DNA of 64,000 nucleotides, taken from NCBI GenBank assembly GCA_022414725.1, contig CM039462.1:2717024-2781023 (forward strand). The letters run 5' to 3'. Of the stretch, positions 24,776 through 33,270 are shown in pieces. Both the position numbers and the translations under genes were made by a program. Each line of letters opens with the position of its first letter. Position 1 is the stretch's first letter. The notes beneath the pieces were generated by a model that did not search any database, was not told the DNA's origin, and saw nothing but the letters and a program-made list of their open reading frames with translations. This DNA comes from Microglena sp. YARC (Eukaryota; Chlorophyta; Chlorophyceae; Chlamydomonadales; Chlamydomonadaceae).

Positions 24776-27700
24776 ACAGACTTACAGTGCAAGGTGATAT
24801 GTGTTCATGTGTGTATGTTTCAGTGATAATCGTGCTGCCCTCTCTAACTAAGTGTATATTGCAGTACAGGGGTAGCCAGTTAGGCTAACTATAAGTGTAT
24901 ATTGCAGTACAGGGGTAGCCAGGTAGGCTAACTATAAGTGTATATTGCAGTACAGGGGTAGCCAGGTAGGCTAACTATAAGTGTTTGGACTTCAGCTGAT
25001 GCACATGGACCCCCCTTTCACTGTGCAACCCACCCCTCAGGCTCTAGCTCAAGAAGAGCAGCAGGCTCAAGAAGGAGGAGACAAGGCAGATTTTACTGTG
25101 TAACACTGCCCGGATGTCCAGATATGAGGCCACAAAGTGGGGTGGGGTGGGGTGGGAGGATGGGTGGGTGGGTGGGTATTGAGATGAAAACAACAACTTC
25201 CAAGAATGCAGTCTGATTACTATAGCCTTGCCCCCACCATCACCACCACCACCACCACCACCCTCCTCGCTTGAACTTGCGCATGGGTGTCTCAGTCCAG
25301 GGTTACGCAAATGGGCTGAAAGAACTCGCCCAACCTAGCTAGTTTATGTTTGCCGCATCCCTATAATTTAGTGCGTGCATGCTTGTTACATCCCCCAAAG
25401 TGCAGTACACACCCCAGTGTGCAGTACATCCTCCAGAGTTGAGTGCACCCCCCAGAGTGCAGTACACCGCCCACAAATCAGTACACCCCCCTGAATACAG
25501 TACATCCCCCAGAGTGCAGTACATCCCCCACAGTGCAGGACATCCCCCACAGTGCAGTACATCCCCCACAGTGCAGTGTATCCCCCAGCGTGCAGTACGT
25601 CCCCCAGGAGCAGCACAACCTAAAAGCATCACCTGGTACACGCTAAAAACACCTGGCTCACCTAGTACACGTTAAAAACAAAACTAGCTCATGAAGGGTG
25701 CCCCCACACAAAAAGCCTGGTACACATTAAACCTGCGTCACCTTGTACACGCTAAAGAACCCCTGGCTCAAATGGTACAGGTCAAACTTGCATCACCTAG
25801 TACACATTAGAAAATCACCGGGAACAGACCTGGTACATGTTAAACCTGCATCACCTGGTACATGTTAAACCTGCATCACCTGGTACATGTTAAACCTGCA
25901 TCACCTGGTACATGTTAAACTGCATCACCTGCTACATGTTAAAGAAAACCTAGCTCATGAAGGGTGCCCCCACACAAAGAGCCTGGTACGCGTTAAACAA
26001 CACCTGGCTCACCTAGTACACGTTAAACCTGCATCACCTGGTACACGTTAAAAAACCACCTGGTTCACGTAAAAAACAAAAACTGGTACACATGAAACAC
26101 TGCCTGACTCATGAAGGGAGCCCACACGCAAAGCACTACGTAGCCCAACATGCCGCCTCGTACACGTTAAAAAATCACCTGGTACATGTTGAAAAAAGCA
26201 TCACCTGGTACACGTTAAACACCGCCTGACTCATGAATGGCGCCCCCACGCAAAGCACTACGTAGCCCAACATGCCGCCTGATATGGTTCCCAGAGTCTG
26301 CTCTGCTGCTGTTTGAGCAATCATGCCAATCAGGGAGTCGTTCACAAGAACTGAGGTGGGAGATAGGGTTTAGGGTAGTTGGGTAGTTGGGTAGGTGGGT
26401 AGGCAAGGAGGTGGGGAGGTGGGGGGGTGGGAAGGGGGAGGTGAAGAGGTGGGGAGGTAGGAGGTAGGAGGTGGGTGGGTGGGTGGGTGGGTGGGTGGGG
26501 GGGGGGGGGGGGGGGAGGGAGGTTAGAGGTGGGGAGGTGGATAGGTAGGTAGGTGGGAGGTGGGGGGTGAGAGGTGCGGGGTGGAAGGTGGGAGGTGGAA
26601 ACCGTTTAATTTGGCTGTTTGTTTTAGTTAAATAGTTTTTATATAGTTTAAGTTAAATAGTTGTTTTATGTTATATTATTTATTTGTTTTATAAATATTA
26701 TTTTTGGCTGTTTGTTTTAGTTAAATAGTTTGTATATAGTTTTAGTTAAATAGTTTTTTATGTTACATTATTTATTAGTTTTATAAATCATATTTTTGGC
26801 TGCTTGTTTTAGTAGCAGCTTATAGGCAGCTCCCTAAGCTAGCCACTGGGCTAAGCCCAAAGGTTTCCGCAGTGCTGGGATGCTGATTATGTCAGCTTCT
26901 AGGTGCATTGGCTTGCTTTGAGTTTGGCTGGGTAGCCAGCCAGGGTAGCTGCCTAGGAGCTGCTACACTTAGCTTTGGTGTTGAAAAAAGCTCTGCTGGT
27001 AGGTTCAGCTGTTTTGCCAGGTCTGTCAAGGCACTGTTTGAACTCCATGTGTGTGTGTATGTATGTATGTATGTATGTATGTATGTATGTATGTATGTAT
27101 GTATGTATGTATGTATGTATGTATGTATGTATGTATGTATGCATTTATGTATGTATGTATGTATGTATGTATGTATGTATGTATGTATGTATGTATGTAT
27201 GTATGTTGTGGCTTTTCAAGCGAGGCCCATGTGGTTCTGGATCCTGGAAACCTCCGTTGGTTGTATGCCTTGCCTTGCATATGGTACTTACTTTCAACCT
27301 GGAGACTCATGGTGAAGTGTTGATTAGACTATCGTCTGCTGTGGGAGCCGGCACGCCATGGGCAGTAGGCGTCTAGGCCAGGTCTAATCAACGGAAGCAC
27401 TCCAGGATTCACTCATTTTTGTTAGGCACACGTTGCACTGCTCAACATGTATTGTTCTGCTTATTCAAATGCATATTTGTTACAGCCTAGGGGTAGGCCA
27501 AGTAGGCCAAATAGGCCAAATAGGCAGAAGGCTAAATGTATTCACCTCGTGTTCAGCTGTTGGTCGAGTTTGGCCTTTTCCGCCTCCTATTGGTGTTTAT
27601 TCTTGCTTTTTTGTGTGTGCTGTATTGTATTGTGTTGTATTGTGTTTTGTTTTGTTGTGTTGTGCTGTGCTGTGTGTTGCTGTGCTGTGCTGTGCAGTGC

Positions 27701-28413
27701 TGTGTTGTATTGCATTTTGTTCTGTTGTGTTCTCTTGCGCTGTTTTTGTGTGTGTTGTGTTGTATAGCATTGCATTATGTTGTGTTCTCTTGCATTGTGT
27801 AGTGTAGTGTAGTGTAGTGTAGTGTTGTGTTGTGTTGTGTTGTGCTGTGTTGTGCTGTGTTGTGCTGTGCTGTGCTGTGCTGTGTTGTGTTGTGTTGTGT
27901 TGTGTTGTGTTGTGTTGTATTGTGTTGTGTTGTGTATTGCTGCGTTGTGTAGTGCTGTGTAGTGGTGTGCTGTGCAGTGCTGTTTTGCGCTGTGCTGTTT
28001 CTGTGCTGTGCTGTGCTGTGCTGTGCTGTGTCGCGTTGTGCTGTGCTGTGCTGTGCTGTGCTGTGCTGTGCTGTGCTGTGTTGTGTTGTGTTGTGTTGTG
28101 TTGTGTTGCGTTTTATTGCGTTGCGTTGCGTTGCGTTGTGTTGTGTTGTGTTGTGTTGTGCTGTGCTGTGCTGCATTGTGTTGTGTTGTGTTGTGTTGTG
28201 TTCTGTTTTATTCTCTAGCGTTTCTTTGTGTTGTGTTCAGTTATGTTGTGCTCGGTTGTGCTGTGCTGTGCTGTGCTGTGTATGCTATGGTAGGAAAATA
28301 TAGGGGGTACTCACTTGCAGTGGCCTCTGCCCATCCAGCCAGGCGCATGAACTCAGAAGCATACTCGGGGGGTATGGCTGCATAAAAGGAAATAGAATAG
28401 CAGGTAGTCAGAA

Positions 28414-28465
<52 letters not shown>

Positions 28466-29285
28466 GGGGCGTATAATCCCCTTCCATGGTGTGGCAAGGT
28501 TTTTCTTGTCGGCTTTTCATCGCAACTTCTAGGCAGCTCCCTGAGCTGGCCATTGGGCTGCACTGAACTGTGTCAGCGCTTCTGGACAACTGACTATGAC
28601 AGCATCAATGTGCTCAACTGACTATGACAGCATCAGTGTGCTCAACTGACTATGACAGCATCAATGTGCTCAACTGACTATGACAGCATCAATGTGCTCA
28701 AGGTTGTGCCAGGTTTGGCCGAATAGCCAGTCAGAGGAGCTGCCTAGAAGCAGTGTGCGTGCTTATGTACCATGTGTGTGTCTGCACATGTGATCAGCTG
28801 AGCTCGCCTACAAGCATAACTGTAGTTTGGTTGGTGCCTAGGCTCTGACTGAGCATGTGTGTGTTCGTGAGTGTGTGTGTACGTGAGGTGGTGGTGGTGG
28901 CTGGTGGGTGCACGTGCAGCTGCATGTGCTTCAATTGGTGTTGATTTCCTTACTACAAAGGGGTTGGGTAGAAATATGTGTGGGGGGGTGGGGGGGTGGG
29001 TGGGTGTGTGGGTGGGTGGGGTGGGTGGGTGGGTGGGGTGTGTGTGTGTGGGGGGGGGGGGGGGTCTGTGCGGGTGGGGGGGGGGGGCATGCAGCTGCAT
29101 GTGCTTAAATTGGTGTTGATCTACTGGTTACAAAGGGATTGAATGGACTAGGGCTCACCTGCTGGGATGAGTTGATTGAGCCCCCCATGGGCTATGGTGC
29201 CCAAAATACACAACGCGATCCCTGAGCGAAACGCCCTCCGGACCCAGTCCGGGACCTTAATGAGTCGGAGGCGGAAGAGAAGCAT
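19537..29285 (-). CDS. FUSC / aromatic-acid-exporter / ALMT-like membrane protein, seven exons, 3' end not found
   Basis: Exons on the minus strand, in order: 29285-29159, 28377-28315, 26350-26223, 24217-24091, 23488-23448 (41-nt microexon), 22117-21897, 19646-19537. Every junction keeps frame (phases 1,1,0,1,0,2,1) and has GT donors and AG acceptors; the exon 3 donor (GCG|GTGTTT) is the weakest. The joined protein is about 272 residues so far. It begins MLLFRLRLIKVPDWVRR and then has a hydrophobic segment (about 21-41), a stretch with GTISGGMLGYVVLCVG (about 84-99), another hydrophobic segment after VAMISLIG (about 107-120), GANDPGN just before the microexon, and VVVLPRSATVDSMRCVRR (about 165-182). 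A TM segment running into a hydrophobic-Pro-Arg loop is typical of FUSC/ALMT transporters; export of organic anions or aromatic acids is inferred from the family. An in-frame stop lies about 30 nt upstream of the chosen ATG. Exon 7 (...GYVPLPTREIAQQG...) is hydrophilic. Downstream exons were not found beyond the 16-kb array. Confidence 0.72.
19676..19860. repeat. GGGTT pentamer tract
   Basis: Near-perfect GGGTT units with a GGGTC-rich patch at 19735-19765, inside the intron upstream of exon 7 of the FUSC-like gene. Confidence 0.9.
19985..20820 (-). repeat. Copies of the exon 7 acceptor edge (FUSC-like gene)
   Basis: Four copies of the exon 7 start recur at about 19994-20045, 20487-20540, 20617-20672 and 20757-20817, each with a CTGYCAG|AATCAAWG acceptor. 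They lie upstream of the true exon on the transcribed strand and have no matching donor. Confidence 0.75.
20047..20442. repeat. 33-bp minisatellite, about 12 units
   Basis: The unit contains GGTAGGAGGAGGCTAGTCAG and TTGGCGTGGGGG. The 33-bp period keeps a plus-strand frame open (RRRLVSWRGGG repeats), but it lies in an intron of a minus-strand gene, between copies of the exon 7 acceptor, so it is unlikely to be coding. Confidence 0.85.
20865..21890 (-). repeat. Tandem copies of the 3' part of exon 6 with donor (FUSC-like gene)
   Basis: About four imperfect copies encode versions of VWVVPEHVRDRTEPDK and AAIKIKSKRY and retain the CTATGCTCT|GTGAGT donor context (about 20950-21100, 21270-21410, 21525-21710, 21760). 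Some have stops or insertions; one carries a piece of the repeat also seen at 54.06 and 59.05 kb. A second shared block (CAGCAATTTGGCTGCTCGCC, near 20880 and 21810) also occurs near 59390. Confidence 0.75.
22386..22490. repeat. ATC/CTC trinucleotide tract
   Basis: ATC repeats grading into CCTCAT and AAT repeats. The tract resumes at 23303-23400, on the other side of the 810-bp TIR element. Confidence 0.9.
22493..23302. mobile_element. 810-bp TIR element (non-autonomous DNA transposon)
   Basis: The ends are inverted copies: TACCGTACTGACAGCAAAAT plus TTAACGCTT on the left, and the complement of TACCATACTGACAGCAAAAT plus TTAACGCTT on the right. CGTGAAAT motifs cluster near both ends, and a perfect 9-bp hairpin, ATTTCACGG/CCGTGAAAT, sits at 22524-22547. 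No transposase frame is visible. It is inserted in an ATC/AAT tract, inside the intron between exons 5 and 6 of the FUSC-like gene. Confidence 0.75.
23303..23400. repeat. ATC/ATA trinucleotide tract
   Basis: Continuation of the microsatellite into which the TIR element appears to have inserted. Confidence 0.85.
23610..24085. repeat. GTAAT/GTAAC/GTGTA pentamer tract
   Basis: About 470 bp of five-base units in homogeneous blocks: GTGAC, GGTGT, GTGTA, ATGCA, GTAAT and GTAAC. It abuts the donor of exon 4 of the FUSC-like gene. Confidence 0.9.
24235..24592. repeat. 36-bp minisatellite, about 10 units
   Basis: Near-identical units contain GTGTGTATGTTACAGTGCAA and GGAGATATGTGTTAAT, with degenerate units out to 24830 interrupted by a TA tract at 24745-24770. 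It lies next to the acceptor of exon 4. Confidence 0.9.
24851..24982. repeat. 43-bp tandem repeat, three units
   Basis: Units contain AGTGTATATTGCAGTACAGG and GGTAGCCAGGTAGGCTAACT. Noncoding. Confidence 0.9.
25385..25615. repeat. 18-19-bp minisatellite
   Basis: About a dozen units of CCCCCAGAGTGCAGTACAT type. The frames open on both strands follow from the period. Confidence 0.85.
25620..26222 (-). repeat. Array of CACCTGGTACACGTTAAA units with copies of the exon 3 tail (FUSC-like gene)
   Basis: Short units around ACCTGGTACACGTTAAA alternate with longer copies of the exon 3 end (CTCATGAAGGGTGCCCCCAC type) near 25688, 25952 and 26110. The 26090-26165 copy matches most closely, including CACTACGTAGCCCAACATGC. 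The units start at the exon 3 donor and run into the intron. Confidence 0.75.
26370..26600. repeat. GGTGGGTAGG G-rich minisatellite
   Basis: GGTGGG and GGTAGG units with a poly-G run near 26498-26515. No gene. Confidence 0.8.
26600..26810. repeat. AT-rich tandem repeat, two units of about 95 bp
   Basis: GGCTGTTTGTTTTAGTTAAA recurs at about 26612 and 26706, followed by similar ATTATTTAT sequence. Confidence 0.8.
26810..26992. mobile_element. Palindromic MITE family copy
   Basis: Left arm AGCAGCTTATAGGCAGCTCC, right arm GGTAGCTGCCTAGGAGCTGC. Similar in size to the copy at 57.57 kb. Confidence 0.65.
27050..27206. repeat. GTAT tetranucleotide tract
   Basis: Almost pure GTAT for about 155 bp. 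The frames through it (MYVCMYVC) are artefacts. Confidence 0.95.
27610..28285. repeat. TGTGT/TGTGC pentamer tract
   Basis: About 670 bp of GTTGT and GCTGT units, open in every frame because of the 5-bp period. It ends beside the donor of exon 2 of the FUSC-like gene at 28315. Confidence 0.95.
28418..28470. repeat. GA dinucleotide tract plus poly-G
   Basis: GA repeats followed by a run of about 14 G. Confidence 0.9.
28505..28755. mobile_element. Palindromic MITE copy with internal 28-bp tandem repeat
   Basis: Arms are CAACTTCTAGGCAGCTCCCT on the left and GAGGAGCTGCCTAGAAGC on the right. Four units of CAACTGACTATGACAGCATC plus AATGTGCT expand inside the element, so the minisatellite arose after insertion or within a progenitor. 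Confidence 0.7.
28860..29140. repeat. GT/G-rich tract between two copies of a 60-bp block
   Basis: The blocks at about 28913-28975 and 29089-29145 share GCAGCTGCATGTGCTT and AATTGGTGTTGAT and flank GGGTGGGTG repeats. The second block lies just inside the exon 1 donor of the FUSC-like gene. Confidence 0.7.
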
Positions 29286-29289
29286 GGAG

Positions 29290-30430
29290 TCAAGAGCAGC
29301 AAGTGCTCGATATCAATATTCGCTGTTAGCGATGAGCTCTGTTCAGTCCAACGCTCTGTCTCGTTGTGTTGTTGGGGGAACGGTCCGTCGAGACCGCGGG
29401 GCACCTGCTGAGCTGGCTGTGACTGGCTGGGATCCTGGCCAAGGGCGACGCGAGAAAGGGCAGAGAAAGCAGGCGGCTGTGGCTGTGGCTGTGGCTGTGG
29501 CTAGGCCAATTTATGGGGTTAGATATTATTATGTATCTATCTATTTGATCCTCAAATATCTCTCATGTGGTTTATGGAACGCGTTCCGGAACGCGCGAGT
29601 TTCTGAAACGCATGGAATCGGGCGGGAATCGGGGTGAAATCTGTGGTGGGTGGCGTCGGGTGGCGTTTGGTGTTGCTGGTGTTGCTGGTCGGTGGTTGCT
29701 GGCGGTGGGTTGCTGGTGGGGCCAATGCCTGGGCCCAATGTAGCCACGCCGATCGGCGTCCGCTTATTGCGTCCTTGTGGTCTTGTATCCAGGGCGGTCC
29801 AGGGTTGTATCGACTCGCGGTTGGCCAGGCGATGAGCAACGCAAGAAATGTAGGATGGAAGAAGGAGCTACGGAGGATGAAATAAGTGTGCGAGACTGCG
29901 AAGACTTCAACGTGATGAAAGGCAGTCGGCACGGGGTGGCCGCGGGAGATTAGCTGTGTATGGGTTTTCTTGGGTTTTTTTTTATTATCCTGAATGATTC
30001 CTCAGTTGCGACAATATGCAGGTCTACAGTCGAGCCTCCAGTTGCAAGTATTCTGGAAAGCCATCGACCCGTACGTACTCAGAAGTAAAAGAAAATGCTC
30101 TGCGACAATTGTATCGATGTTTCAAAGGAAGGGCATAGAAAAGAAATACGGCAGGGCCAACGATGCTAGTTTAGCTATGCTAATCTAAAATAACACGAGC
30201 TGGACAAATTGCTAAAGAGATGCGATGCCACGAGATATGGTAAGGCCCATGCTATGGGTAGTATGAGCCAAGCAACATGTTTTTTGTGTGAAAGAAGGTG
30301 GAGCACTAGAACCCCTAGAAGTAGTAACCTGCCTAACCGCCCAACCAAGGCCCTCGGGGGTCGCTACTGTTTTATCTATGTTTCCTGATTGCCACCTTCA
30401 ATTGGTGGGCAGTTGGGCACTTGCTTGTAT
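29290..30430. other. Mostly unique, no gene recognised
   Basis: This probably includes the promoter and 5' UTR of the minus-strand FUSC-like gene. A GTGGCT hexamer run lies at 29478-29505. An 83-codon plus-strand frame at 29634 begins with a hydrophobic MKSVVGGVGWRLVLLVLLVG stretch but has no other support. Confidence 0.5.
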
Positions 30431-30635
30431 ACATCACAGCTCCCGCTTCTGGGGGGCGGTAGCCCCCAGTGTTACCCCGTTGTCGGTCCGACGGATCGAC
30501 CAAAAAATTAAAGCCTTACACATCAGCCAACGGACTCGTAACTAACTCGCTTCTGTTCCCAACACATGAACACACTCCGCCAATTTTCCGCATCGCTTGC
30601 GACGCTGCATAGAACTTGTTTATTTTTGTATTGCA
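30428..30635 (+). repeat. Dispersed repeat R2, copy 2
   Basis: Shares GGGGGGCGGTAGCCCCCAGT, GTTACCCCGTTGTC, ACATCAGCCAACGGACTCG, CGCCAATTTTCCGCATCGCT and GCTGCATAGAACTTGTTTAT with the copies at 1.5, 41 and 55.5 kb. Confidence 0.8.
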
Positions 30636-30830
30636 AGGATTGAAATTCCAAGAGCACATTAACCGCTTTTTGCCCCATAACTGCTGATTGCCCAGTCCCG
30701 TTACGAAGGAGAGGGGAAGAGGGGATATTGTTACATACTCAGCACAAATCAATTCCGAGACTGAACAGCGCCGGGGCAGCAGGGCAGTTTTATAACAGTG
30801 GGGGTTTATAACACTTATATCAATGTCCGG

Positions 30831-31062
30831 AAACGAGATACCGTTTCGACGAATGGCTCAATGGTAGAGCCCGTTAAAAACAAGAAGGTGCGGAGTTTGA
30901 ATCCCTACGGGTTCGCTCTAGTGTTCGCAGTCGCTGTCTACCGCCATAGCATGGTAGCTTTGTCCAGATAAATTAGCAGCCCGTTATCTACCGCTTTAAG
31001 ATGTGGATCCCTTAATACCACGCCTAACCAGGCTGTATCATTACTTTTTTGTGTAAACGAGA
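30831..31062 (+). mobile_element. tRNA-derived SINE, copy 1
   Basis: A Pol III A-box-like TGGCTCAATGGTAGAGC and a B-box-like GAGTTTGAATCCC lie at the head. The tail shares ATGGTAGCTTTGTCCAG and TATCATTACTTTTTT with copy 2. AAACGAGA at 30831-30838 and 31055-31062 is a likely target duplication. Confidence 0.65.
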
Positions 31063-32260
31063 GCCAACTGAAGGGACTCATGTGGAAGTGGAAGTGGACC
31101 AGTGGCACCAACGAAACATTCGGGGGATAAAACAAAACGGGAAAAAACATTTACACTTAGGCGTGCGATAAATCGTGCTTTAAAAAAACACTGCACGGGG
31201 GGATTGAGGCAGGATTGTAGGGCGGCTGGAATGGAGTCTGTGGTACGAAGAATGAAGGACGTTTGCAATGCACAGGCGGATGTACAAGTATGTATGTTTT
31301 AGTCCAGGGACCAAGCGATAGCCAAGGTAGGCCATACCCCCACCAAAATCGGACCACAAGCAAAATCGAAAGCAAAATCTGGTCAACGAGACAAATTGTG
31401 ATTCGATGGTGCTTTCGATTGATTACAACCTAGATAAAAGGTCAAAAGCTTTTTGTTTTCAAGTCTGAAAGTTGTAACGTTTTTGTACTGAAGACAATTA
31501 TTATACAGCCCCCAAAGCGCAGCTGGTTTAACAAAACTGCACGCTGTCAATAAAGCGTTTCGCTCACCAGTTTTTATTTCAATTGGCGCGTTTTTTTTGC
31601 AGGAGCTGCAGGGAGCAGGGAGAGTGGATAACGTCGTTCTGACCTAGAAACTGTGCCAGTCAAGGGGTAAGACAAATAGGCTAAAAAGACTTTTTCAACC
31701 GCGACAAGAAGGGCTAAAAAGAAAAAGCATTGAAAAAGCTTTGCTTAGTAGGCAGTTGCTTGAAAGCACACTCCTATTGATCATGTGCAAGCCCAATAGG
31801 CTAAAGATACTTCCACGACAGCGACAGAAAGTTCGATGACTTTGTATTTATTGACAATTAATGTAACACTTTCCTTCTCATTTTCAGTTATTTGGGCCAC
31901 ATCTCAACACAATACCAGATGCAACTGTGCCGCACCCACTGAAAAAATGGAAGAATAGAAGCAAAAATAATTAAGAATTCGATAGGAAAAAATGAATGGA
32001 GGGATTTTTGTCGATTTTGCTTTTCACCAAATCGACGTGGTCACACTACACAACCAATGTTGGTCAGGACCGAAATCGGACCAAAATCGGCCGAACCAAA
32101 AGTAGTGTAACCGACCTCTGAAGGGACTTGCCCAGCCATGGCAGGAGGGGCTATAAAAAAATAATGCAGATGAACTGAACCCCAAACAATCGTTTTCCCG
32201 ACTGGGCTTGGAGTTCGTGCTACAGTGGCAATTTAATTATATGATGAATCCAATTAAGTG
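31063..32260. other. Noncoding stretch with an 11-bp direct repeat
   Basis: CTGAAGGGACT occurs at 31068-31078 and 32118-32128 around 1039 bp containing AAAATCGGACC motifs near both ends. It could be an insertion with target duplication, but no terminal structure is clear. No gene is seen. Confidence 0.35.
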
Positions 32261-32269
32261 AAACTAGCA

Positions 32270-33060
32270 AGGGACAAGAATCAAGATCCAGGGAGCGAGC
32301 TCCTCTTAAGAGTCACCATCCTGAGTAATGACAGGTGCCATGGGCACAATTGTCAACACAAATGTTAGCTTGGGCATGGGGCAGGGCACCAGAGCTTTAT
32401 CCTCCTACTTAGACAACCAGAGCTGCTCTGACAATCCATGAGGCCGTTGAGAAGACGCCTTCTGTATAGAGCAGCGCAAGACAATTGTCGGCCAGACGAC
32501 CACAGACGACTGTGCTGCATCCAAATAAGTAAAACTCACAGAGGCAAGAAACCAGATCAGGGAGCGAGCTCCTCTTAAGAGTCACCATCCTGAGTAATGA
32601 CAGGTGCCATGGGCACAATTGTCAACACAAATGTTAGCTTGGGCATGGGGCAGGGCACCAGAGCTTTATCCTCCTACTTAGACAACCAGAGCTGCTCTGA
32701 CAATCCATGAGGCCGTGGACAAGACGCCCTCTGTATAAAGCAGCGCAAGACAACTGTTGGCCAGACGAGTGCAGACGACTGTGCTGCATCCAAATATGTG
32801 AAACTCACACGAGGCAAGAATCTAGATCAGGGAGCGAGCTCCTCTTAAGAGTCACCATCCTGAGTAATGACAGGTGCCATGGGCACGATTGTCAACACAA
32901 ATGTTAGCTTCGGCATGGGGCAGGGCACCAGAGCTTTATCCTCCTACTCAGACAACCAGAGCTGGTCTGATAATCCATAAGGCCGTCAAAAAGACGCTCT
33001 CTGTATAAAGCAGCGCAAGACGACTGTAGGCCAGACGGCCGCAGGCGACTGTGCTGCATC
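32270..33060. repeat. About 270-bp tandem repeat, three units
   Basis: GGGAGCGAGCTCCTCTTAAG occurs at 32291, 32560 and 32830. Units also share GACAGGTGCCATGGGCAC and TTTATCCTCCTACT. No frame persists through all units. It lies downstream of the cis-prenyltransferase gene. Confidence 0.9.
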
Positions 33061-33270
33061 AAAAAAATGGCATGGCATTGAAACCTCTGCACAGTGTGGC
33101 ACAATCGGCAGAATTTGGGAAGAACTTAGCACAATCGGGCACGTTCGGGCACAATCGGGCAGTGTGGCAAGAACTTGGCACAATCGGGCACAAACGGGCA
33201 GTATGGCAAGAAGTTGGCACAATCGGGCACAATTGGGCAGTGTGGCACAATCGGGCAGAATTTGGGAAGA
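33060..33270. repeat. GGCACAATCGGGCAG minisatellite
   Basis: Short units such as GCACAATCGGGCAGTGTGGC repeat with variation. They are continuous with the exon 5-derived array. Confidence 0.8.

Noticed and set aside
25385..26220. CRISPR-like regularly spaced repeats
   Set aside because: Units are contiguous and degenerate with no unique spacers, in an intron-rich eukaryotic locus.
23593..28385. Tyr/His/Thr-rich and Cys/Val-rich long frames
   Set aside because: Pentanucleotide tracts (GTAAT, TGTGT) keep frames open without coding.
30839..30915. Functional tRNA gene
   Set aside because: A and B boxes are present, but no full cloverleaf or acceptor stem forms, and the downstream tail is shared with a second SINE copy.
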